From Bacillus carboniphilus (lineage in GTDB: Bacteria; Bacillota; Bacilli; Bacillales; JAIVKR01), in NCBI RefSeq assembly GCF_020524035.2, contig NZ_CP129013.1, positions 1,415,822-1,479,821 of the forward strand: DNA of 64,000 nucleotides, written 5' to 3'. The notes beneath the pieces are model-generated. The model saw only the letters and a list, made by a program, of their open reading frames with translations, was not told where the DNA came from and searched no databases. Below are positions 25,523-35,505 of the stretch, in pieces. Every line of letters starts with the position of its first letter. Positions within the stretch are counted from its first letter, which is position 1. A program made the translations under genes and the position numbers.

Positions 25523-26860
25523 TTAATTTAACGTATACGTTGCAATTGAATGCGCTGGTAAAGATGCTTCACAAACTCCATTTTCTAGTTTCATTGAAAA
25601 CGATACTTGTTCATCCGTTTCATTCATAACAACCATTACAATTGATCCGTCTTTATTTTTGAAAGCAGTCGGTGTTAACTTCTCATTGGTATTGGTCAAT
25701 TTAATACGAACAGCACCCGGTCTAATGAATTTGCTGAAATGACCAATATAGTAAAAAGAACTATTATAGTGCAGCTCATTTGTTTTCGTATCCGCAATGA
25801 TAGGAGAATCACAAAGGTTGCCTACATGGTTAGGACCACCTTCTTCGTTTAAGACAAGGTTCCAGTCTAAATAACCTTCTACCCAATTATTTAAATCCCC
25901 AATGATATTACGACCATAACGTTCACCCGTAATCCATTGTCCTAAGTGAACGCTACCTTCTTGGCAGCCTTCAGTAAATAAAAGATGTTTATCAGGGAAG
26001 CGGCGGTGTACTTCACCGACCTTTTCAAACTCTTCACTCACATACCAATGTAAGCCTGTTCCCCAAACGTATTTTGCTGCTTCTGAATCTTCTAAAACAG
26101 TTGAAGCACGCTCAACGATTAAATCACGATTATGATCCCAAATGACAATATTAATATCTTCTAAGCCTTCTTTATGCATCACAGGACCTAAGTGATTTTT
26201 TACAAAATCACGTTCTCCTTCTGCTGTATAGACACAAGAATCCCAAACTTGAACAGCGGCTGGTTCATTTTGAACAGACACGCCCCATATATCTAACTCT
26301 TGTTCGCGATAAGCTTTAATGAATTTCGTATAATATTTTGCCCATACATCGCGATATTCAGGAAGCAATTGACCACCATTATTCATTTCTTTATTCGTCT
26401 TCATCCATGCAGGAGGGCTCCAAGGAGATGCTAATAACGGGATTGTTCCACCTTTCACCTTCATAGCATCCTTAATCATAGGAATAACCCATTTATGATC
26501 TCTTGAAATATCAAACGTGTTTAGCTCAACATCACCATCTTCAACATACGTATAATTTCCTAGCGCAAAATCACAGCTATGAATGTGAACTCGACCAATT
26601 GAATAACCTAAACCATTTTCTTGGTCAAAATAACTCTCGATTGCTTCCTTACGCTTATCCTCAGACATTTGTGACAACGTGTATGCTGCAGCCTCTGTAA
26701 ACGCTCCCCCAAACCCAAGGATTTCTTGATACGTTTCATTAGAATCGATTTCAATGTCTACTTGCTTTTCAGAAGAAGTTTCTTTTAATTGAAGTGGCTC
26801 CTTCTCAGTTAAGCGATCTTCCGTGTTTTGAGCTGTAAGTATAACCTTCATTTGAGACAT
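25523..26860 (-). CDS. GH30 family glycoside hydrolase
   Basis: 445 residues, cytoplasmic (no signal peptide). It has the glucosylceramidase-type TIM barrel with ILGFGGAFTEAAAYTLS near residue 46. The acid/base Glu is in VSVQNEPAAVQVWDS near residue 200 and the nucleophile Glu in LLFTEGCQEGS near 295. A C-terminal beta domain follows. Subfamilies cleave beta-1,6- or beta-1,3-glucosidic links; absence of secretion means it acts on imported oligosaccharides. A LacI-type palindrome lies 29 bases upstream. Confidence 0.85.
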   Translation of the reverse strand: MSQMKVILTAQNTEDRLTEKEPLQLKETSSEKQVDIEIDSNETYQEILGFGGAFTEAAAYTLSQMSEDKRKEAIESYFDQENGLGYSIGRVHIHSCDFALGNYTYVEDGDVELNTFDISRDHKWVIPMIKDAMKVKGGTIPLLASPWSPPAWMKTNKEMNNGGQLLPEYRDVWAKYYTKFIKAYREQELDIWGVSVQNEPAAVQVWDSCVYTAEGERDFVKNHLGPVMHKEGLEDINIVIWDHNRDLIVERASTVLEDSEAAKYVWGTGLHWYVSEEFEKVGEVHRRFPDKHLLFTEGCQEGSVHLGQWITGERYGRNIIGDLNNWVEGYLDWNLVLNEEGGPNHVGNLCDSPIIADTKTNELHYNSSFYYIGHFSKFIRPGAVRIKLTNTNEKLTPTAFKNKDGSIVMVVMNETDEQVSFSMKLENGVCEASLPAHSIATYTLN

Positions 26861-26888
26861 CCTCTATCCCCACCTTTGTCAAAAAATT

Positions 26889-26902
26889 CGAAACCGCTTT
26901 CG
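26889..26902. promoter_or_regulatory. LacI-type operator upstream of GH30
   Basis: CGAAACCGCTTTCG: same palindrome class as the sites at 31481, 31550 and 32672. A CcpA cre site is the alternative reading. Confidence 0.6.
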
Positions 26903-26919
26903 TTTTTGTGCATTCTCAA

Positions 26920-28255
26920 TTATATCTTACGACTTTTTACAATCTCTTTGTAGCGCTTTGCACTATTTTTCATATATCTTTTTTGCGTTTTGAAATCTAC
27001 AAAATAAATTCCGAATCTTTTTTTCATAGCCGAATGCCCACTCAAAATTATCGAGTAATGACCATAAAAAGTACCCTGCAACATTCATTCCTTCTTCATT
27101 TAATTCAGCAACAACCGTTAAATGTTTTTCCACATAATCCACTCGGTCATGGTCTTTAACCGTTCCATCTTCTTCTAAAACATCATCAAACGCTGCTCCA
27201 TTTTCAGTAATAAAGATTGGAAGATCTGTATACTCTTTTCGAAGACGGTGAATTAACTCTTTAAATTCGTTTGGAGAGATGTCCCAACCCATCCCAGACT
27301 TCGGATAATCAGAGTATGCTTCTTTAAATAACAATTCAGATGCTGCTGAATATTCGATTAAGAACCGATTGTAATAGTTAATCCCAAAGAAATCACAAGG
27401 AGTAGAAATAATTTGTAAATCTTTCTCTTGTATGAAATTATAATCATGAACAAACTTAGAAAATAAATTCATCATATCTTCAGGGTATTTCGCTTTAAAA
27501 ATAGGGTCTAAAAACCATCTATTCAAGTAACCGTCTTGATTATTAGCTGCTAACTGATCATTCATTGTTTCACTTGCGGCATACACAGGAGATAAATTCA
27601 ATGTAATTCCAATTGGTTTTTGTCCTGCAAATTCACTCTTGTAATATCGAACCGCTTGTCCATGCGATAACAAAATATGATGGGCTGCTTTAACTGCATC
27701 ATCTAAGTTCGTATGACCCGGAGCATGAACTCCTTGATGATAACCTAACATTGTTGCACACCAAGGCTCATTATGAGTAATCCATTGCGCTACATATTCA
27801 TCTAACTCTTCAAAACACTTCTTAGCAAACTCCATGAACCATTCAACGGATTCTCGGTTAATCCAACCACCTAAATTATCTGCCCATTGCGGTAGGTCCC
27901 AATGATAAATAGTCACTAACGGCTTAATGCCTTCTTCCATTAACCGTTTCGCAAGTTTTTTATAAAACTCCATCCCTTTTGGATTATATTGACCTTGTTT
28001 TGGAAAAATCCTTGGCCAAGCAATTGAAAATCGATATGAATCAACGCCAAGATTTTTAATATTTTGTATATCTTCTTCCATGCGATTGTAATGGTCACAC
28101 GCAACATCACCCGTATCTCCGCCCAACACTTTTCCTGGCGTATAGGAGAACGTATCCCAAATGGAAGGCGTTCGTCCATCAACGGACGCTGGCCCTTCAA
28201 TTTGATAAGAAGATGTCGCAGTCCCAAAAATAAACTCTTGAGAAAATTGTTTCAT
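26920..28255 (-). CDS. GH1 beta-glucosidase, C-terminus frameshifted
   Basis: GH1 enzyme with FIFGTATSSYQIEG at the start, THNEPWC (acid/base Glu) near residue 166 and ITENGAAFDD (nucleophile Glu) near 355. The frame changes at seven A (27018-27024 as T). With six, GYEK continues RFGIYFVDFKTQKRYMKNSA to a stop at 26920, giving about 444 residues as usual. No signal peptide: it hydrolyses imported beta-glucosides in the cytoplasm. It starts 16 bases after the second permease gene and is co-transcribed with the importer. Confidence 0.87.
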
Positions 28256-28271
28256 TGTATACTACACCCCA

Positions 28272-29102
28272 CTATTCTTTTACTGAACCAGCCGAAATAC
28301 TACTAATAATATATTTAGAGAAGAACAAGAATGCAATCATAATTGGGATAACAGAAATCGCTATACCTAAGTATACTGCACCTAAATTTTCTGCTACTTT
28401 CCCACCTTTTAAGAAACCCATCCAGAGTGGCAACGTATATTTTTCTGGTGAAAATAACGTGACCAAGGGGATAATGTAGCTGTTCCATGAGTTAATAAAC
28501 GTAAAGATCGACATCGTCGCTACTGCTGGCATCATCATCGGTAAACCGATTGTATGAAAAATCTTTAGTTCTCCTGCTCCATCCATGCGTGCAGCCTCTA
28601 ATAACGATGGATGTAAGGTAGAAGAAGCAAATTGTCGTAAGAAAAAGACAACAAACGGACTAGCAATAGTCGGTATAATTAATGGGATAAACGTATTTAA
28701 CGTGCCTATAGACTTGTTTAATTCATAGAAGCCAATTAAGCCAAGTTGCGGTGGAACCATCATCGTTACTAACGTAAAAATAAATAAAGCATTTTTCCCT
28801 TTAAATTCATAAACAGCAAATCCATATGCTGTTAAAGCTGAAAAGTATCCACATAAAACCGTAACCGTTACTGAAATAAACAAACTATTTTTAAAACCTG
28901 TCCAAATTTGCACAAAGTCAGTCAAAACTGTGTAATTTTCCGAAAGACTACTACCTGGTATTAATGAAAAACCTTTCAAGATTTCACTAGTGGATCTTGT
29001 TGCATTGACAATCATCATATAGAACGGAATGATACTTATAACGGCTAAAAAAATTAATAACACATAAATACTAACTTTTCCTAACAATTGTTTATTTTTC
29101 AT
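28272..29102 (-). CDS. Sugar ABC transporter permease (MalG type)
   Basis: 276 residues from ATG 29102 (MKNKQLLGKV); upstream codons overlap the previous gene. Six membrane helices. The EAA loop is EAARMDGAGELKIFHTIGLP near residue 190, the contact with the ATPase. Typical of carbohydrate uptake CUT1 importers. No ATPase gene is nearby, so a shared MsmK-type ATPase elsewhere must energise it, as usual for CUT1 systems in Bacilli. It is followed by the GH1 gene. Confidence 0.88.
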   Translation of the reverse strand: MKNKQLLGKVSIYVLLIFLAVISIIPFYMMIVNATRSTSEILKGFSLIPGSSLSENYTVLTDFVQIWTGFKNSLFISVTVTVLCGYFSALTAYGFAVYEFKGKNALFIFTLVTMMVPPQLGLIGFYELNKSIGTLNTFIPLIIPTIASPFVVFFLRQFASSTLHPSLLEAARMDGAGELKIFHTIGLPMMMPAVATMSIFTFINSWNSYIIPLVTLFSPEKYTLPLWMGFLKGGKVAENLGAVYLGIAISVIPIMIAFLFFSKYIISSISAGSVKE

Positions 29103-30012
29103 TTTTCTTACCCCGATTCTTTTTTGGTTTGACATCGCGGTACATTGATTTAAATGTAATAACTGAGAATATAATAGTAATGATGAATAAGGCATAAGCA
29201 ATCGTCGCTGCATACCCATAGTTGTTATATTTAAATGCCTGATTATATAAATACAGTACCATCGTATTTAATGCACCTTCAGGTTCACCAAGACCCGTAG
29301 CTGAAATTAACTGTGGTAATTCAAATAATTGCAAACCTCCCACTAACGATGTAATCAAGACATATAACATGATTGGTTTAAGTAAAGGTAACGTAATTTT
29401 TGTAAACGTTTGCCATCTATTGGCTCCATCCATCAGCGCAGCCTCAAAATATTCCTTTGAAATACCTGATACACCGGCCATGAGGATAATAAACGTGTAA
29501 CCAAACCACATCCAGGTTAAAATCAACGCTACCGAAACTTGTGCTGTAACTGGTTGATTGAGCCATTGGATTGGTTCAGAAATAATGCCTATATTCATTA
29601 ACACTTGGTTAATCGATCCGTGTGGCCAAGCGAGCAAAATTTTAAATAGGACTGCAACTGCAGATATCATTATGATATTCGGTAAATAAAAGATTGCTCT
29701 GAATGCTCCTAGCCCTTTTACTCTAAAGCGCAAATCAGAAAATAAAGCTGCTAAAAGTAAGGCTATTCCTAATTGTAAAGTAAAGTTCAATCCCCAAATC
29801 TTCAACGTATTAAAAAACGCTTCATAAAACACTTCATCCGTTAATATTCTTGCATAGTTTTCGAACAAGACGAACTCTGCATTTCCATACCCTTGATAAT
29901 TCGTAAACGAATAGTAAAACGTTAGCAAAACAGGGTAGATGTTAAACGTAAGAAAGATCAAAAAAAACGGGGCTATGAAAAAATAACCTTTGTAATTAAT
30001 ATTTTTCATCAT
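29092..30012 (-). CDS. Sugar ABC transporter permease (MalF type)
   Basis: 306 residues, six membrane helices, with EAALMDGANRWQTFTKITLP near residue 200 as the EAA loop. First permease after the binding-protein gene; overlaps the second permease by 11 bases. It works with the neighbouring lipoprotein to import an oligosaccharide, most likely a beta-glucan fragment judged from the adjoining enzymes. Confidence 0.88.
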   Translation of the reverse strand: MMKNINYKGYFFIAPFFLIFLTFNIYPVLLTFYYSFTNYQGYGNAEFVLFENYARILTDEVFYEAFFNTLKIWGLNFTLQLGIALLLAALFSDLRFRVKGLGAFRAIFYLPNIIMISAVAVLFKILLAWPHGSINQVLMNIGIISEPIQWLNQPVTAQVSVALILTWMWFGYTFIILMAGVSGISKEYFEAALMDGANRWQTFTKITLPLLKPIMLYVLITSLVGGLQLFELPQLISATGLGEPEGALNTMVLYLYNQAFKYNNYGYAATIAYALFIITIIFSVITFKSMYRDVKPKKNRGKKNEK

Positions 30013-30042
30013 GCATTCCTTCTTTCCCTATGCTGACATAAA

Positions 30043-30076
30043 TAGAGATAGATATTGGGGAATATCTATCTCTATT
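30043..30076 (-). terminator. Intra-operon hairpin between binding protein and permease
   Basis: ATAGAGATAGATATT and AATATCTATCTCTAT are perfect 15-base arms with a four-base loop. Such hairpins in importer operons stabilise the binding-protein message or cause partial termination so that it is made in excess. Confidence 0.75.
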
Positions 30077-30087
30077 TACTTTTCATA

Positions 30088-31387
30088 TTACGGTGTTTCT
30101 ATATCTGGATATGCGTTCTTAACTGCATTATAGAAGTCCTCGATTGCTTCTTCCTTCGTCTTCTTACCATCTCGATATTCTTTTACTTCATTACCAAACA
30201 ACTGATCAATTTCTTGATCATACTTGGTTATTGAACTAGCATCAATTGATTCTGCTTCTTCTAAGAAAAACTCATAATGATTTTGTCCATCTAAGAATTC
30301 ATCACTGATATCACCTTTTACCTTTTCAGTGACAGGAAGATATGAAACGACATCTCCATACTCATTTACCCAATCCGTTAAAAACTCTTCATCATGAGTC
30401 ATCATTTCAACAAACTTAAAGGCTAAATCTTTGTTTTCTGATCCTTGGTAAACGCCTAACCACGTACCTCCCCAGAAATATGGGTTAGGTCCATTAGTAA
30501 CAGCCCAATCACCTACAGTAGCTTCTGTGTTAGCTTTCAATATAGCTGAAAGTCCCCATGTTGGTAATACATAAGAGAATACTTCTGTTTTTCCGCCAAT
30601 TGGACCATCCATTCCTTCAAGCCATTCTGGAGACCATTCATCTGCAAGAGCAGTATAACCATTCTCTCTCAAATCTTTCGCTTTATCCATATACTCTTTT
30701 TTTGCATCTGTCATTTTTAATTCGTTATCTTCATTCACCCAAGGCTGAGGATCTTCTCCTTTTGCAAACCAGCGAATTGCACCTTCATCTGGGAATAGGG
30801 CATATCCTTCTGCTTTCAATTTCTCTCCTACTTCAAACATCCCATCCCATGTACTTAACATTTCGCCAACTTTTGCAGGATCATCTGTTCCTAGCACTTT
30901 TTCAGCGATGCTCCGTCTATAATATATTCCTCCTGGTGTTGTTTGCCAAGATAGAGCGCGAACATCACCATTTGAATCTTTACCTAAATCAAACACATAT
31001 GGTACATAATCATCTTCCCATTCGTCTACACCGTACTCTTCAGATAAATTCACCCAGTAGTCATCACGATCTGTCCATTGCTGCAACCAAGCAATTTCGG
31101 CTGTAAAGACGTCAGGGAGCTCCTACTCCACTTTCAAGCGCTGGTTTTGCCTTCGTTGTATAGTCTTCAGTGGGAATAATTTGAAAATCAACTTTCGCAT
31201 CATACTTTTCTTCAAATGCTTCAATTGCGCCTTGTCTTTCTAATTCATCAGTAAAGGACCAAATTGTAATGGTATTGTCCTCTTTTTTATCTCCACCGCT
31301 AGCGCTATCTTCCTCGCCAGAAGAACAGGCTGCTAGCATTCCAGTAAGTAACGTTAAGCTTAACATACCGCTTATCCATTTTTTCAA
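30088..31387 (-). CDS. Sugar-binding lipoprotein of the ABC importer, frameshifted
   Basis: Family 1 extracellular solute-binding protein. The lipoprotein signal ends LTGMLAAC (Cys21), followed by a Ser/Gly/Asp linker. NTITIWSFTDELERQGAIEAF and the later WGGTWLGVYQGSENK are typical. The frame breaks at GGAGCTCCC (31115-31117). Removing one C restores GVGAPDVFTAEIAWLQQW and a protein of about 432 residues. First gene of the importer operon behind two LacI-type operators. Confidence 0.84.
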
Positions 31388-31480
31388 GATAATTCCTCCA
31401 TTTGGTTAAATGATTAATATTTGAAACAGATAATTATATTATCTGACCAAACCAAGTTAATTAGTAAATATAAACTATTG

Positions 31481-31494
31481 CGAAAACGGTTTCG
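31481..31494. promoter_or_regulatory. LacI-type operator upstream of the importer operon (1)
   Basis: CGAAAACGGTTTCG, near-perfect palindrome with a CG centre, about 95 bases before the binding-protein start. Confidence 0.68.
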
Positions 31495-31549
31495 ATTTTG
31501 TCAATAACTACTGATACAGGCAATATGATTGCCGATTCTCCTTTTGTTT

Positions 31550-31563
31550 CGAAAACGGTTTCG
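31550..31563. promoter_or_regulatory. LacI-type operator upstream of the importer operon (2)
   Basis: Second exact copy of CGAAAACGGTTTCG, 69 bases from the first; two sites could allow looping. Confidence 0.66.
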
Positions 31564-31576
31564 GTTTTCTTAATAA

Positions 31577-31622
31577 AAGAAGTTCAGACTTTCGTCTACC
31601 TTAGAAAGTTCACTTCTTTTGA
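31577..31622 (-). terminator. Terminator of the LacI-family gene
   Basis: AAAAGAAGTGAACTTTC pairs with GAAAGTCTGAACTTCTTTT with one small mismatch region and is followed by TATTAAG on the minus strand. Confidence 0.65.
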
Positions 31623-31640
31623 GTCTTGACAAAATAACCA

Positions 31641-32648
31641 TCAAATCTTCCTGCAACTTTCTCTTTCCATTAAAAGTACAGGAATTTTAACGCAATTAAC
31701 AATTTTCTCTTTGTTCGTTATTTGTTCCAAAAGTAACTTAGCTGCTTTTTCTCCGATTAGCTCTGTTTGTTGTTTGATAGTCGTTAATTTGGGATACATG
31801 AGTTCAGCAATCGTAATGTCATCAAAACCAACAATTGAGAAATCTTCTGGAACTTCATATCCTTGATCCTTAATGGCTTCAATTGCTCCAATCGCTAAGC
31901 TATCACTTGCCGCATAGATGGCAGTAGGTGGCGTTTCTAACGATAATAATCGTTCCATCGCCTCGTATCCGCCTTCTTTTGAAAAGTAACCACCATCGAC
32001 GATGTATTTACTTTCAACATTTATTTTCTGGGCTGTCATACTATCAACATAACCTTTTAACCGCTCTTTCCCAGCAAATGTTTGTTGGTGACCTGCGATA
32101 TGAGCAATCCTCCTATGTCCTAAAGAAACAAGATGATCAACTGCCAGTCGACTTCCTTCTAAACTATCAGAATAAACAACACTTGATGTTTGACTGTCCA
32201 TATCAATGACGACGCTAGGGATCGAGTCCTCCATCAATTCCGTTACTTGAGGTTCATCTATTGTTGAACAAACAACGACCACTCCATCGACTTCTCGATA
32301 ACGAAAATGATCTAAGTAACTTTTTTTTTGATTATGCATATTTCGAGAAACAAAAAGCAAATCATATTCATGAATTTCTACTGTTTTCTTGAAACTTTCA
32401 ATAACCTCGCTGAAGAATGGGTGTTTAATCCCTAACCCAAGTGATTCAACAAAAACGACACCAATTGTCCATGACTTTTTCGTTGTTAGCGTTCTTGCAG
32501 AGGAGTTAGGAAAGTAGTTCATTTCTTCAACAGCCTCTAAGATCTTCTTTTTTGTTTTCTCACTTACATCAGAGTAGTTATTTAAGGCTTTAGATACCGT
32601 TGTGACGGAAAAACCGGTTTTCTTTGCTATATCATATATTGTTACCAC
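31641..32648 (-). CDS. LacI-family transcriptional regulator of the beta-glucan locus
   Basis: 335 residues. The HTH at 1-25 is TIYDIAKKTGFSVTTVSKALN, the hinge helix SSARTLTTKKS near 52, then a periplasmic-binding-like effector domain. Expected to repress the adjacent importer and hydrolase genes and release DNA on binding an imported sugar. Four matching palindromes in and around this locus, one in front of this gene, suggest autoregulation. Confidence 0.88.
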   Translation of the reverse strand: MVTIYDIAKKTGFSVTTVSKALNNYSDVSEKTKKKILEAVEEMNYFPNSSARTLTTKKSWTIGVVFVESLGLGIKHPFFSEVIESFKKTVEIHEYDLLFVSRNMHNQKKSYLDHFRYREVDGVVVVCSTIDEPQVTELMEDSIPSVVIDMDSQTSSVVYSDSLEGSRLAVDHLVSLGHRRIAHIAGHQQTFAGKERLKGYVDSMTAQKINVESKYIVDGGYFSKEGGYEAMERLLSLETPPTAIYAASDSLAIGAIEAIKDQGYEVPEDFSIVGFDDITIAELMYPKLTTIKQQTELIGEKAAKLLLEQITNKEKIVNCVKIPVLLMERESCRKI

Positions 32649-32671
32649 AGTTTTTCACCTCACATCAATAT

Positions 32672-32685
32672 CGAAACCGCTTTCA
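32672..32685. promoter_or_regulatory. LacI-type operator in front of the regulator gene
   Basis: CGAAACCGCTTTCA, one base off the other three sites, about 25 bases before the regulator start. Confidence 0.58.
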
Positions 32686-32749
32686 ACAATTATTATAGTC
32701 CTTCCTTACTACATATGCAATTACTTTTTTAAATTAAAATATATTATTT

Positions 32750-33037
32750 AAAGTGCGTGTTCAAAAAGTAGGGAAAAAAGGACGCTGAAGAACGAGGCGA
32801 CTGCTTAAAGGAACGCAGGCTAAGTTCAGTCACGTCCTGTGACAACTCCTGCGCTAGCCCGTCCTGGGCATCGAAGCACTCACAGTGTACGATCAGATGA
32901 CGGATCACAGGCTAAAAGCAACCACGTCGCGCGAGTTAACGTCTGCGCTAGCACATCGTGTGCGCCTGAGGAGCGGAAAAGCAAACCAACAAAGTTATTC
33001 ATCCGACATTTTTTAAGGACTTTTGAACAACCTCTTA
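32750..33037. mobile_element. Family B repeat, uninterrupted copy
   Basis: Starts AAAGTGCGTGTTCAAAAAG and ends with ACTTTTGAACAACCTCTT. It contains CGCAGG (32814) / CCTGCG (32848) around GTCAC-GTCCT-GTGAC, then GCCC-GTCCT-GGGC and GCAC-ATCGT-GTGC. It preserves the empty site GACGCTGAAGAACGAGG that is interrupted in the 11968 copy. It marks the end of the beta-glucan locus. Confidence 0.75.
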
Positions 33038-33149
33038 AAAAAAGAAAACTGTCAAATTCAATAGGGCGTATGTATCCATTGCTCAGATTAAGAAAAATTT
33101 TATCATTAGTACAGAAAAGAGAGGGAATGTGCCTCCCTTTTCCCATCCA

Positions 33150-34207
33150 TCATTTAATTAAACTTTTCATTATTCCAGTTTCTAAACTAAATACCTCAGA
33201 CTGCTTCTCTCCATATAACAATAGTTTATTGAAGGGAGAGACTTGAATAGCTTTTGGATCAAGGTGCTCTTTTAATACCACTTGCTCACCTGTATCAATG
33301 TTAAATTGGACAAGAGTATATGAATCACCGTTTAATATAAAGGTATAAAACATGTGCCCATTCCAATCTACTGTGTATGGTGGGATAATCCATTCATGAT
33401 ATTCTTGCTTAATTTCACCTTCAAAAAAAGACCATTCTTGTTTTTCTATCATGGAATAAAAATGATATTTAACAATACCTCGATCTTCATCCTCCATTGA
33501 AACATACATTAAACCCTCTTTCAAACTTTGCTGCTCGATTACATTTTCTGCAAATATTTCATTCCATTCACTATTAACGTCAGCTAGCACAAGTGGTGCA
33601 GTTGTCTCCTCTATTTCTTGACTCCAAGCAAGATACGTATATTCATTTTTACTCACCCACTCAATAAAAGGTTCCTCAATCAAGCTTTTGGTTACTTTCC
33701 CCATTTCTAAATTAATCTCATAAGTACGATATACCCAATTTTCATCAAAGCTTGTTAAGAAAACGATGTTTTCATCATAAGGATTGACTTCATATTGAAA
33801 ATAAGTACCTTCTACTTCCCAGGAAAGTAATATTTCACCTTGTCTATTAAAAACAATTATCTCATTGTCACTTACTGATTGACTTTGGTGGACAATAAGC
33901 AAACTTTCAGTTAGAAATACCTCTTCTATAGAATTTTGGCTTTCAAAAAAAAGTTCGTTTTTGCTTATTTTCAAGATGAAAGATAAACAAAACATCTCCC
34001 TCTAGAACGAGAATCTCTTTATTTGAAAGAAATCCAACCACTTCCCTAAACTGTTCTTCATCCACTTCTGCAGCCACTCAACTCTTCAATTAAAGATGAT
34101 GACTTTATTAATTTTCCCGATGATTCTTCTTCACTTTGAGGAAAGGTACACCCACTTAACAAAATACTAACTGATAAAAATAAACTAATTGGATACACCT
34201 TTCTCAA
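33150..34207 (-). CDS. yqgU: YqgU-like lipoprotein, two frameshifts
   Basis: Probable start TTG 34207, with AGGTGATAAAGG before it. The signal YPISLFLSVSILLSGC ends in a lipobox. The first frame runs to EELS and shifts near 34071-34076 (GGCTGCAG, one G extra), continuing as AAEVDEEQFREVVGFLSNKE. A second shift occurs at eight T (33945-33952 as A), after which the frame runs to the end (MKSLIK). The repaired protein is about 351 residues, mostly beta-strand repeats like a propeller. YqgU in Bacillus subtilis is a lipoprotein next to yqgT, matching this place. Function unknown. Confidence 0.7.
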
Positions 34208-34262
34208 CCTTTATCACCTCTACTACGATTTACATACTAAACAATGCACGTTTTTTCCCCTA

Positions 34263-35327
34263 TTAAAGACACATAAACAAGGAAGACCAAAATAGCCCCT
34301 TTGACTTACAATAGATTGAATCAAACTCAGAAAGAGGTAAAGGGTTCTCTCCTAAACCCAGTTCAACAGTAAAACCTGGCTTTCGATAAGTATAAATAAA
34401 CCAATCTCTAAAGCCAGCATGGCTATCAATATACTGAACTGGCTTATATCCACTTACCTTCTCGAATTCCTTAACTATTTGATATGATAATATAGGCTCA
34501 AATCCTTCATATCCCCAATAAATTTCTTCTCCTTGAGTATGAAAGGCAACAACCACATCAAAGTCACTTCTTCTTACTAATTGCTCCATTACAATTGACT
34601 CTGGTTCTGTTAAATAAAAGTCCCCAGGATAATCTCTTGGTGCAGGAGATTTTGGAACTTTTCTTTCTTTTTCAATAATCCAATTAGCTGGATATTGATT
34701 ATTTAAGTCTACTCCTCTTATATTGGCCTTCCACTCTGAAAAATCTTCATTGTTTCGATTCAATTTTAGCACATATTGGAGATTTTGAATTGGTATTAAC
34801 TTTTTATTTATCACTAAATTTACTCCATCTGGATTTACCATAGGAACAATAGATAACGTTACCTCTTTATATAAATCTTCTACTTGATATGAGTGAAAAG
34901 ATTGTTGATTAATAATTGCCAACAAATAATCTTGTAACCATTTCATCATAATACATGTTGTAATCCATTCATTCGCATGAAACGAGGCGTTCATATGAAC
35001 TTTTTTCTTCCCACGACCAATTTTCAATTCATATAAAGGAAGACCTAATACGCTGTAGCCGATAACCTCCTTCCGAATAAAAGGAAACACTTCACATAGG
35101 TAATTGAGGTCATTCTTTAGTTCATGATAACAATAAGGTTTTTTTGTATTTATTACATCATTTGTGACTTTTTCGAAATCATTGTTTGTTTTTATCCAGC
35201 CTGGAATATTGATTTTATCACTACCTAAGGCAAACCGTTGATTTGAGTCCTCCAAAAGATAAGGTGGTATTTGAAATTTTTTTGAAATTTCTTCTAATGA
35301 ATCCCCTGTCGATATATCCCACTTCAT
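34263..35327 (-). CDS. yqgT: YqgT, M14-family gamma-D-glutamyl-meso-diaminopimelate peptidase
   Basis: 354 residues. An N-terminal LysM-like segment (STGDSLEEISKKFQIPPYLL) precedes a zinc carboxypeptidase domain. Zinc ligands appear as MNASFHANEW (His, Glu) near residue 117 and VAFHTQG (His) near 268; the catalytic Glu is in TVELGLGENP near 325. VDLNNQYPANW is the usual Asn-Arg-like region. Substrate expected to be peptidoglycan stem peptides, for wall recycling or germination. No signal peptide is obvious. Confidence 0.85.
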   Translation of the reverse strand: MKWDISTGDSLEEISKKFQIPPYLLEDSNQRFALGSDKINIPGWIKTNNDFEKVTNDVINTKKPYCYHELKNDLNYLCEVFPFIRKEVIGYSVLGLPLYELKIGRGKKKVHMNASFHANEWITTCIMMKWLQDYLLAIINQQSFHSYQVEDLYKEVTLSIVPMVNPDGVNLVINKKLIPIQNLQYVLKLNRNNEDFSEWKANIRGVDLNNQYPANWIIEKERKVPKSPAPRDYPGDFYLTEPESIVMEQLVRRSDFDVVVAFHTQGEEIYWGYEGFEPILSYQIVKEFEKVSGYKPVQYIDSHAGFRDWFIYTYRKPGFTVELGLGENPLPLSEFDSIYCKSKGLFWSSLFMCL

Positions 35328-35467
35328 CCTACACCATCTCCTTATAACATCTTATGTAAGGAGGTATACAATGTTTCAACCTTCTTCGTTACTTCGGCCA
35401 TTTCCTATTCAGGTAGTATATACAAAGAGAAAGTACACGAACTTTTCAATATTTTAATCAAATACAA

Positions 35468-35500
35468 AAGAAAAGCCTGAACACGATGTTCAGGCTCTTT
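35468..35500 (-). terminator. Terminator of yqgS
   Basis: GCCTGAACAT and TGTTCAGGC arms, then TTTTCTTTT on the minus strand. Confidence 0.85.
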
Positions 35501-35505
35501 ATTTT

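Noticed and set aside
32839-33246. 135-residue plus-strand frame
   Set aside because: Begins in a family B repeat and runs antisense into yqgU; no protein-like pattern.
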